Source: Lysobacterales bacterium
Lineage (GTDB): Bacteria > Pseudomonadota > Gammaproteobacteria > Xanthomonadales > Marinicellaceae
Length of the DNA stretch: 48,796 nucleotides
Reading direction: 5' to 3'
NCBI GenBank assembly: GCA_026988115.1
Contig: JALSLV010000081.1
Location: forward strand, 1-48,796
In this document: piece after piece, positions 35,101-41,257 of the stretch
Layout of the letters: the number at the start of each line of letters is the position of its first letter
Position numbering within the stretch: the stretch's first letter is position 1
Position numbers and translations under genes: made by a program
Notes under the pieces: model-generated
Databases searched by the model: none
What the model saw: only the letters and a program-made list of their open reading frames with translations
What the model was told of the DNA's origin: nothing

Positions 35101-36046
35101 AGCTAAGACCTTTTGAAAAATTTCCAATCCACAAATTTTCACTCTTTGATATAAATAAAGTCATTATATTATTTTCTAATAATGAAAACTCTGAGTCATT
35201 AATAGTGAATTGTGTTATTACATCAGTATCTAAGTTGATTTTATAGAGCCCTCCATCAATTGACGCAACCCACAAATTATTCTTTAATTCTACAATTGAT
35301 AATATTCTTGTGGCTTGCTGCAATTTAAGAGTTGGTGTTAATAAATGTGTCGTAAGGTTATACCTTATTAATCTTTCTGAATTTGCTATCCACAAATTAT
35401 TCTTGATGTCTACATGTAAATCATGTACATATTTATTACTTGCAATATCAATAATTGATAACTTGTCTTCATTAAGATTAAGGGCCTTTATCTTTCCTTC
35501 ATAAGAAACGATTAAAATATTTGATTTTGAATAAGTTAAGGCGGTAATGTTTTTATCAGAAAACACACTGAACGATTTTAACTTAGACCTTATGAGTTCT
35601 CTATTTTTTGAAAGAGTGTAAACTCCTTTAGAAGTACCAACCCACACCCTATTATTTCCATTGGTTGCAAATTTAGTAATTGAGTTGATTTCACCATCTT
35701 TTGGTTGGATTTTCTTTAACACATTCTTACTGTAAAGCAATAACCCATTCTTTTTTGTGCCAATCCACAAATCGTTTTTATTATCAATAAATAAATCACT
35801 AACATGGACGTTTTCTAATTTTTTATTGACTGTTAGCTTAATAAACTTATCGCTATTAAATTTATATATTCCACTTGTAGTTCCTACCCAAATGTAGCCA
35901 TAGTTATCTTCGGCAATAGCTTTAATAAATTTATTATCTAATCCTTCATTCTTGTTAAAACTTGTAAAAAGCGGAACAGATGATTGTAAACTGAAAGAAA
36001 GTAGGCAAAATAGCCCAATAAAGCTGGCTTTAAATGGTATTTTCAT
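32123..36046 (-). CDS. Hybrid two-component system: beta-propeller sensor, histidine kinase, receiver, AraC-type regulator
   Basis: 1307 residues. Signal peptide about 1-22. A periplasmic Reg_prop two-bladed propeller pair occupies about 25-640, with many repeats of the IWVGT/LWIGT...GLL/GLY type. A Y_Y_Y domain follows (about 660-750, YFYKLEPVFTQWVEINNGNKHLNFTNLKHGNYKLSLKA). One membrane helix lies near 758-777 and a coiled coil after it. HisKA has His825 in VTHEFKTPITLI. HATPase_c has N935/N939, DNGIG (967-971) and GSGIG. The receiver has D1106 and K1158, and AraC helix-turn-helix is at about 1200-1304. Every catalytic residue is present. It should sense a periplasmic ligand and control transcription directly. 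Such HTCS proteins are typical of Bacteroidetes, and none of the usual polysaccharide genes flank it. Confidence 0.93.
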   Translation of the reverse strand: MKIPFKASFIGLFCLLSFSLQSSVPLFTSFNKNEGLDNKFIKAIAEDNYGYIWVGTTSGIYKFNSDKFIKLTVNKKLENVHVSDLFIDNKNDLWIGTKKNGLLLYSKNVLKKIQPKDGEINSITKFATNGNNRVWVGTSKGVYTLSKNRELIRSKLKSFSVFSDKNITALTYSKSNILIVSYEGKIKALNLNEDKLSIIDIASNKYVHDLHVDIKNNLWIANSERLIRYNLTTHLLTPTLKLQQATRILSIVELKNNLWVASIDGGLYKINLDTDVITQFTINDSEFSLLENNIMTLFISKSENLWIGNFSKGLSLLNLNKYKFSYETNIKGSFYCADNPKVNSVIIDKFHTFWIGTDKGLIKYNSLTNTCSKINPDNYKNNYVVYSLLLDDEIIWLSTSKGLLGYNHLNNSLYKATDGKQISKVFFSIKRDKNFLIIGTNNGLYLFSTMKKTVKKIIMPNANFLNVPITKYAKNSKNEMLFPTSAGILYLDSSNDIKNYTNSFEFLKEKTITAIHFNANDELFIGVLNQGLYHIDSKKQLIQHYFDNGVFSPSNYIMQIQSNNSKPHSVWLGSINGLIQLDTVTKKSVLFTNNLDGNYLSLTNSSLAFENNLLFAGLHGFVNFNPNLISTNQQKPKLIFNKLYLNRKEVIEQIESSNGFVLDKPIEEKSLLNFGYKDTIIDLEFVYLNFYDVNNTKYFYKLEPVFTQWVEINNGNKHLNFTNLKHGNYKLSLKAINKLENNKGINLEINIAPAPWLTWWAYVCYALLLLFISYLLIRHKINKQDQQNKYLRAQVSKQTQHIQKQKEELEELIVRKDEIFANVTHEFKTPITLIKGPIAQLLKQETDESNLKILQMVQRNSNRLLRLVNQILQLSLTIENNKHKFESVKLAVRLRLIAEPYLYHAQKQGLSFSYDNLDDSEISITDDALELTVGNFLSNAFKYTKKGGVIKLGTTVHNDGIEIYVKDNGIGFNAKQKKEIFKRFGRINFHQNIEGSGIGLAIVKEVAEINHAKIKVVSEVNKGSLFSIFFPIKEINLTKNIPKISKTHNTIINEDKATVLIIEDNKDMREYINNVLRQDFNCLLEENGQAGIARALKSVPDVIVSDVMMPFVDGFQLCRIIRSDIITSHIPLILLTALSEKSSRIKGWREGMDMYINKPFDADELVFQIKNVLKIRSLLNKKNQRHIQKGNYSEFTEVDGKFIKKLKDIIEENYRDTFFTLQNIASLMFVSERQLQRKTKALLNMSPLDFLREHRFKNATSLLKKGYQVSITSDNCGFSSVSYFSQIFKKRYGVSPKEYQTMNKLKK

Positions 36047-36574
36047 AAGTTATTTATACTCGGGGATTAAGACTGCTATACGACTTAATATAGTTGTTAA
36101 AAAGTGATTGTTATTAAAATTCATACATTACAGAAATGACTAATACATTATATCTAGTAACGAAATACGATTGAATTTGTTACTATTCAGCACTATATTT
36201 ACAGTGTATTCTTAATTAAAAAGGTGATAACATTTAAAGCCTACCATCTCACATATAAAAAAAGAATTTATATTTCTAGGAAGGTCAAAAATAGGTCTCA
36301 AACAATTGAATGCGTTAGTTTATACAACTAACACTTTTTGAAAATAATCATGAAAATATTCTACGTTAAATCTAAACTCGACTACAAAATAATAACTCTA
36401 GCTTTTCGCTTGATTATTCATGAAGGTAAAACCATTCGTTGGAATTTATAATTTTTGTTCTCATTAGCCAGAAAGTGCTTGCGTTCAAAATAGTATTGAA
36501 GTCTAGACATAGTTCAAAAATTCAATGATATACTTTAAATTATAACTCAATTAAATAATAAAAAAACTAGTTCA
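36047..36574. other. Intergenic region with a small hairpin and a 33-codon frame
   Basis: The promoter of the hybrid sensor must lie at its left end. GTTAGTT-tatac-AACTAAC (36314-36332) is followed by CACTTTTTG, an intrinsic-terminator look-alike on the plus strand. A plus frame from the ATG at 36350 to TAA at 36451 encodes 33 residues (MKIFYVKSKLDYKIITLAF...). It faintly recalls the N-terminal arm of Bacteroidetes-type integrases, but is too short to call. Otherwise AT-rich and without recognisable features. Confidence 0.35.
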
Positions 36575-36934
36575 TTAAAACGCCACTTCACTCTCAAAAC
36601 AATCAGGGTCATGAGGCACAATTGCTTTTACTTCGTAGTTGTTGTGATAATAAGCAGGGCTTACTCTTGGATCTGGCGCAATATTATAATAACGAATAGA
36701 GAAAGAATTATAAAGGGAATTATCATATACATTATTATCATAATTTTGCTCAATAAGATCATAAAAAGCATTACTCGTTAGGCACTCACCATATTGAGAG
36801 ACGACTTGATAAATACTACCATGTACAAGGCAAACTTTATACCGTGCAATGTTACCACCACCTTCTGGTGCACGTGACAAAACTGGGTTTATGCTAAATA
36901 ATATTATTGCAACGAATAGAGTGAGTTTTTTCAT
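36575..36934 (-). CDS. Small secreted protein of unknown family
   Basis: 119 residues with a signal peptide (about 1-20, MKKLTLFVAIILFSINPVLS). The mature part is Tyr- and Asn-rich (LIEQNYDNNVYDNSLYNSFSIRYYNIAPDPRVSPAYYHNNYEV) with three Cys (KVCLVHGS, GECLTSN, DPDCFESE). A GGAAATT-type ribosome site precedes the ATG. It lies upstream of the hybrid sensor, in the same direction, with a 528-bp gap. It is not visibly related to the two small secreted proteins at 30866-31729 apart from its size and export signal. Function unknown. Confidence 0.6.
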   Translation of the reverse strand: MKKLTLFVAIILFSINPVLSRAPEGGGNIARYKVCLVHGSIYQVVSQYGECLTSNAFYDLIEQNYDNNVYDNSLYNSFSIRYYNIAPDPRVSPAYYHNNYEVKAIVPHDPDCFESEVAF

Positions 36935-37238
36935 TTTAATTTCCTTCAGTAGTATATATTTTAACTTAGGGGATTATAAACAAGTGAATTAATGAAGGTC
37001 AACTTCATCTAGTTAATTTGGCATGCTACATAAATATATTGTCGTATAAGTACATGTTTTAGTGCCAAATTCACAAATGACTTTTATTAAATTCATATAA
37101 TTATTCCTTATTCATCCTAGAGTTGTTAGACTGTCAACACAAAAAATGACAAGGGGAAACCATGCAATATGCTATTTGCAGAATCCTCAAATGGAAAAAT
37201 AAAATAGAAGACGAATCAGTTAGGGTTATTCACTAAAA

Positions 37239-37337
37239 TTAATCAAACATATCCTCAATCAACGCTTGTTGCGTTTTAGACCCAACCACTGCCAAGTTTT
37301 CTTAGTGGCTTGTCTGCCGCGAGAGGTTCACATGACG
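37239..37337 (-). pseudogene. Decayed second copy of the ruvB 3' end
   Basis: About 99 bp align with the last 33 codons of the intact ruvB (37835-37933) at roughly 80 percent by eye. Read on the minus strand it gives [23 protein letters not shown], and after a 1-nt deletion [14 protein letters not shown]; RuvB ends [20 protein letters not shown] then [11 protein letters not shown]. So one nonsense change and one frameshift separate it from a coding copy. Similarity stops sharply at about 37337. The sequence between the copies holds only the orphan antitoxin gene. This looks like a displaced gene end left by an integration event in ruvB. Confidence 0.75.
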
Positions 37338-37373
37338 CATCAATGGTGTCAGAGTATTTGATTCTCCTTTCTT

Positions 37374-37712
37374 TTATGAATGCAACGCTTCAACTACATG
37401 TTTTGGGTCTGCCTTTAATGCACGCAATAAAGCATTAGCAGGGCCTGTTGGTTTTCGTCGACCTTGTTCCCAGTTTTCTAGGGTGCGTTTACTGACACCA
37501 ATTAACATGGCAAAACGGAACTGAGTTAAACCCATTTTCTCACGTATTTCTTTAACTTCCAGTTCAGGATATTCAATGGAACGTGATGGCTTTTTCTTAC
37601 CTTTCAGGATTTGCTCTGCTTCATTAACACTTTCTAATAATTCCTTAAACATTTCATTTTTCATCATTTCTGTAATGAGCTTTGTAAATATGCTAGTTTC
37701 AATGATAACCAT
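37374..37712 (-). CDS. XRE-family antitoxin (NadS/HigA-like) carrying a toxin N-terminal stub
   Basis: 112 residues. From MMKNEMFKELLESVNEAEQILKGKKKPSRS (about residue 16) it reads as an ordinary helix-turn-helix antitoxin: LEVKEIREKMGLTQFRFAMLIGVSKRTLENWEQGRRKPTGPANALLRALKADPKHVVEAL. The first 15 residues, MVIIETSIFTKLITE, instead look like the start of RelE/HigB-type toxins that usually precede such antitoxins (M-x-x-x-E-T-x-x-F-T). No toxin gene is present. The simplest reading is an in-frame deletion that fused the toxin start to its antitoxin. It may still repress its own promoter through the dyad at 37722. It lies between the two ruvB ends. Confidence 0.75.
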   Translation of the reverse strand: MVIIETSIFTKLITEMMKNEMFKELLESVNEAEQILKGKKKPSRSIEYPELEVKEIREKMGLTQFRFAMLIGVSKRTLENWEQGRRKPTGPANALLRALKADPKHVVEALHS

Positions 37713-37721
37713 AATTTTAAT

Positions 37722-37740
37722 TATACGTCAATGGCGTATA
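37722..37740 (-). promoter_or_regulatory. Dyad operator upstream of the orphan antitoxin
   Basis: TATACG-tcaatgg-CGTATA (6-bp perfect arms) lies 10 bp upstream of the ATG at 37712. Its place and symmetry fit an autoregulatory site for an XRE antitoxin. The same dyad could contain the promoter's -10 region. Confidence 0.55.
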
Positions 37741-37834
37741 TATTCAATCAATTTTAATGTTTGCGCTCAATTAATAGCATTTTAACCTGCAATCTTCTCT
37801 TCCAAGAGGTCACAAAGTTATTGGATATTCAAAC

Positions 37835-38863
37835 CTAATCAAACATATCCTCAATTAATGCCTGCTGTGGTTTCAGACCTAGCCACTGCCATGTTTTTTT
37901 AGTGGCTTGTCGTCCGCGTGAGGTGCGCATGACATAACCTTGTTGAATTAAATAAGGTTCAACCACGTCTTCCAAAGTGCCGCGCTCTTCACTTAAGGCG
38001 GCAGCAAGAGAGTTTATTCCTACGGGTCCGCCATCAAATTGTTCGACCAGTGTAGTCAATAAACGCCTGTCCATTTCATCTAAGCCATTTTCATCCACTT
38101 GTAACATGGTTAAGGCTTTGTTGGCAATTTGTACGGTAATAATTCCATCGCCCTTTATTTCGGCATAATCACGAACACGGCGCAATAGTCGGTTGGCAAT
38201 TCGTGGAGTTCCGCGTGCGCGGCGGGCAATTTCTATGCAGCCATTTTGCTCGGCGGCTATGTTTAAAATTTTGGCAGAGCGAACCACAATTTCAGTCAGT
38301 TCTGGCACATTGTAAAACTCTAGTCGTTGCACAATGCCAAAACGGTCACGAAGTGGTGAGGTTAACAATCCTGCACGTGTGGTTGCACCAATTAAGGTAA
38401 AGGGTGGTAAATCTAATTTGATTGAACGTGCGGCAGGTCCTTCGCCAATCATAATGTCGATTTGAAAATCTTCCATGGCTGGATAAAGAATTTCTTCCAC
38501 ATTGGCAGAAAGACGATGGATTTCATCGATAAACAACACATCATGCGGTTGTAAGTTGGTTAATAAGGCAGCTAAATCACCGGCTTTTTCTATCACAGGA
38601 CCAGAAGTGGATCGCATGGATACACCCAATTCATTGGCTATGACGTTGGCTATAGTGGTTTTGCCCAATCCTGGTGGGCCAAACACCAATACATGATCAA
38701 GGGCTTCTGAACGTCTACGCGTGGCTTCGATAAACAATCCCATCTGTTCTTTGAGTGGAATTTGTCCAATGTATTGGTCCAGATTTTGTGGTCGAATACT
38801 GGCTTCAATTAAGCTTTCTTGAGCGTTCTCAAACTCGGCTGAAATGAGTCTATCTTCTTCCAT
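37835..38863 (-). CDS. ruvB: Holliday junction branch migration DNA helicase RuvB
   Basis: 342 residues, full length. [11 protein letters not shown], Walker [10 protein letters not shown], Walker [10 protein letters not shown], the sensor region [21 protein letters not shown], and a C-terminal winged helix ([40 protein letters not shown]). As a hexamer it drives branch migration with RuvA at recombination junctions. Its ATG directly follows the ruvA stop with no gap. The last 33 codons are duplicated as a decayed copy at 37239-37337. Confidence 0.97.
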   Translation of the reverse strand: MEEDRLISAEFENAQESLIEASIRPQNLDQYIGQIPLKEQMGLFIEATRRRSEALDHVLVFGPPGLGKTTIANVIANELGVSMRSTSGPVIEKAGDLAALLTNLQPHDVLFIDEIHRLSANVEEILYPAMEDFQIDIMIGEGPAARSIKLDLPPFTLIGATTRAGLLTSPLRDRFGIVQRLEFYNVPELTEIVVRSAKILNIAAEQNGCIEIARRARGTPRIANRLLRRVRDYAEIKGDGIITVQIANKALTMLQVDENGLDEMDRRLLTTLVEQFDGGPVGINSLAAALSEERGTLEDVVEPYLIQQGYVMRTSRGRQATKKTWQWLGLKPQQALIEDMFD

Positions 38864-39481
38864 TTACGAGGCTCCTTTGTGTTGTAAACATAGGCGAATG
38901 ATTTCTTCGGCAGTCATGCCATCTTTGGCTATTTGTTTGATTAATAAATTGACTTCTTGCGGCCTAAAGCCTAAAGATTGTAAAGCAATCAAAGCCTCGG
39001 ACTGTGCCGTGGCTGGCATATTGCCTAGATTGGCTGCTTGTGCCCCAGAGCCTGGCAATGAAATATCATCACTGGCAACATCACCTAATTTATCACGCAT
39101 TTCAATTATCAATCGTTGGGCCGTTTTCTTGCCAACACCTGGAATTTTGACAATCGCGGCGACATCTTGAGATTGAATCATGGCGACAAATTCATCAACC
39201 GACATAGTGGATAAAACTGCCAATGCTGATTTTGCGCCGATGCCATTGACTTTGAGCAATTTGCGGAATAATTCACGTTGCCCATAGTTATTGAAACCAT
39301 AAAGAATTTGCGCGTCTTCTCTTACCAACATATGAGTGATAATTGTAACTTCCTCGCCATCGTGTGGCAATTCAAAGAAAACACGCACTGGCGCTTCTAT
39401 TTCATAACCCACACCATTGACATCCACCAACATTATTGGTGGGTCTTTTTGCACTAAAACGCCTTTAATTCTTCCTATCAT
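38864..39481 (-). CDS. ruvA: Holliday junction DNA helicase RuvA
   Basis: 205 residues. N-terminal OB domain (MIGRIKGVLVQKDPPIMLVDVNGVGYEI), tandem helix-hairpin-helix motifs (LLKVNGIGAKSALAVLS; IVKIPGVGKKTAQRLIIEM), and a C-terminal RuvB-binding domain (SEALIALQSLGFRPQEVNLLIKQI). It binds the four-way junction as a tetramer and recruits RuvB, encoded immediately downstream. No ruvC is in view upstream; instead the terminator of a convergently unrelated gene pair stands there. Confidence 0.97.
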   Translation of the reverse strand: MIGRIKGVLVQKDPPIMLVDVNGVGYEIEAPVRVFFELPHDGEEVTIITHMLVREDAQILYGFNNYGQRELFRKLLKVNGIGAKSALAVLSTMSVDEFVAMIQSQDVAAIVKIPGVGKKTAQRLIIEMRDKLGDVASDDISLPGSGAQAANLGNMPATAQSEALIALQSLGFRPQEVNLLIKQIAKDGMTAEEIIRLCLQHKGAS

Positions 39482-39543
39482 TTTTAATATTAGTATTCAA
39501 AGAACTAGATTTTACTCTATCACACAAAATTAAGACATAAAAA

Positions 39544-39566
39544 AAGGGTGAAATAAATTCACCCTT
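39544..39566 (-). terminator. Intrinsic terminator of the 40422/39594 gene pair
   Basis: AAGGGTGAA-ataaa-TTCACCCTT, read on the minus strand, is followed by a run of seven T. It stands 28 bp after the stop of the minus-strand gene at 39594. A nearly identical terminator follows the gene at 41258. Confidence 0.85.
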
Positions 39567-39593
39567 GTTTTCCCCATCTTAATGTTAAGTTAT

Positions 39594-40409
39594 TTAATCT
39601 TCAAAACCATCACTAAACAACAACTCAGGTACGGGCTGGGTAAATATCATTAACGAGTTAATATTCAGCGGATTGTAACTGTCTCCTAATGTTGTTGGCG
39701 TATAGGCAATAGACCAGATGGTAGAAGCAATATCGTATTCGTAAATATCATTAAGCACCCCATCTGTTGCGAAGCTAACCAAATATTTACCATTGTCCGC
39801 ATAGCTAAAGGCATCTATATTTCGATATTTGGCAATATTGGTTACGTTAATTGAACCATACTCCAAAGAAAAAGCTGTGCCATCATACCTGATTAAGTCA
39901 GATGCTAAATAAGCATTTCCAGCAATCATAGAAGCACTGTCTATGGAGAAAATCAAATCGCCATTAACTGGGTCTAAACTAAAAGCGTTAATATTAATGT
40001 GTTTCAGATTTAGTGCATCAGAATCGAAAAAATAATCAAATGTTGAACAACTCGAATCATTACACCTAATGACGTCGCTTTTTAATACGACACCCCCACC
40101 AACTCTAGTATCAACATCAAATGAAAAATACAGGAGCCCTGTATCTGAATCTACATGGTATCCATCAATAATAGCATCTCTAATTTCTCTAATGGTAGCT
40201 GGTGTTTGTGACCCAACTGGGGCTGTAGTGGTATTATCAGACACAACAATATTGATAAACACAGTCACAGACCCGCTATTAAGATAAGATATGTCGGCAC
40301 CGTAGTCAGCTCGTTGAATATATGGGGCAACTGCTGCTGCTAGGTTTGTTCCATACAGCCCTAACACCAAAGCAATAGCCCAAATGGCTTTTTTATAAAA
40401 ATTATTCAT
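39594..40409 (-). CDS. Secreted protein with C-terminal QPVPELLFSDGFED tag
   Basis: 271 residues with a signal peptide (about 1-26, MNNFYKKAIWAIALVLGLYGTNLAAA). The mature part reads as repeated beta segments: GLLYFSFDVDTRVGGGVVLKSDVIRC, GDLIFSIDSASMIAGNAYLASDLIRYDG, GKYLVSFATDGVLNDIYEYD. These look like blades of a propeller-type fold (x-Y-S-F/I-D followed by S-D-L/V-I-R). Function unknown. The end QPVPELLFSDGFED is shared with the protein at 41258-43384. The gene is 12 bp downstream of the beta-helix gene at 40422, with AGGAGAG before its start, and ends at a strong terminator. Confidence 0.75.
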   Translation of the reverse strand: MNNFYKKAIWAIALVLGLYGTNLAAAVAPYIQRADYGADISYLNSGSVTVFINIVVSDNTTTAPVGSQTPATIREIRDAIIDGYHVDSDTGLLYFSFDVDTRVGGGVVLKSDVIRCNDSSCSTFDYFFDSDALNLKHININAFSLDPVNGDLIFSIDSASMIAGNAYLASDLIRYDGTAFSLEYGSINVTNIAKYRNIDAFSYADNGKYLVSFATDGVLNDIYEYDIASTIWSIAYTPTTLGDSYNPLNINSLMIFTQPVPELLFSDGFED

Positions 40410-40421
40410 AAGAACTCTCCT

Positions 40422-41117
40422 TTATGGGCAAGCTACGCCATTTCCACAACTACTTCCATTGGTATATCTTGCGCAGTTATCGGATGCATTAACTGCAAAA
40501 TGAACATTGCTACAGGAAATTGCAATAGCACTAAATTGGGCATTACCGTATGCAAAACTGTCTCTTATAAACAATTGTCCAAATAAACCATTGCTAAACC
40601 CTGTGTGGAGATTTCTATTGGCAACAGAGTCACTAATCATGCCATTAATTACCACAATACCAAATTCATTTTGGCTGGAATTGATATGATGTACATTGTT
40701 TCCACGTATACTAGATCCACCTAAAGAAACCCCTGTATCAAATCCTTGTACAATGCCATTTTTTACCACAATGTTTTTTCTACTAGTTGCAGTAACACCA
40801 TGTGCTGTCATACCGCTGTTGGTGCAAACCAATGTAGCATTATCTCCTGTACAGGTTCTGGGGCCAATAATTGAAAAACCATTTAAGTCAAGCGTCACAT
40901 TATCGGCATTAATTTCAATGACATTAATGGTGTTTGAGCCAGAGACGATATTTGATGTTAGTTGATAACTACCAGATTGCGTTATGGTCACTGGAAGCCC
41001 CGTTGCATCGCCAGGAAAACAACCAAACCCATCGCAAACATCATTGATTGTAAAAACTCCATCATCAGCTGATGCCAAACCCATACTTGCTATTAAACAT
41101 AATAATATTTTTTTCAT
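40422..41117 (-). CDS. Secreted right-handed beta-helix protein
   Basis: 231 residues with a signal peptide (about 1-17, MKKILLCLIASMGLASA). The mature part starts DDGVFTINDVCDGFGCFPGD, followed by a classical pectate-lyase-like helix pattern: SGSYQLTSNIVSGSNTINVIEINADNVTLDLNGFSIIGP, GVTATSRKNIVVKNGIVQGFDTGVSLGG. Six or more Cys probably form disulphides. It lacks a catalytic signature and the FSDGFE tag; it ends GNGVACP. It may bind carbohydrate or act as an adhesin. It shares a transcript with the downstream tagged gene. Confidence 0.75.
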   Translation of the reverse strand: MKKILLCLIASMGLASADDGVFTINDVCDGFGCFPGDATGLPVTITQSGSYQLTSNIVSGSNTINVIEINADNVTLDLNGFSIIGPRTCTGDNATLVCTNSGMTAHGVTATSRKNIVVKNGIVQGFDTGVSLGGSSIRGNNVHHINSSQNEFGIVVINGMISDSVANRNLHTGFSNGLFGQLFIRDSFAYGNAQFSAIAISCSNVHFAVNASDNCARYTNGSSCGNGVACP

Positions 41118-41257
41118 AATAAACTCCTATAATAATAAAATTCACATAAAGTTTTATGTGCTTAATTATTAATACGGATTGTTTAATTTATTTATGACAT
41201 CCAATAAAAAAGGGTGAAATTAATTCACCCTTGTTTTTCTCAATATTTTTTAAACGG
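41118..41257 (-). terminator. Intergenic region with the terminator of the 41258-43384 gene
   Basis: AAGGGTGAA-attaa-TTCACCCTT (41210-41232) is followed on the minus strand by TTTTTTATT. It ends the upstream tagged beta-helix gene (stop at 41258). It differs from the terminator at 39544 by only two loop bases. The remaining 90 bp contain the promoter of the 40422 gene. Confidence 0.8.
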
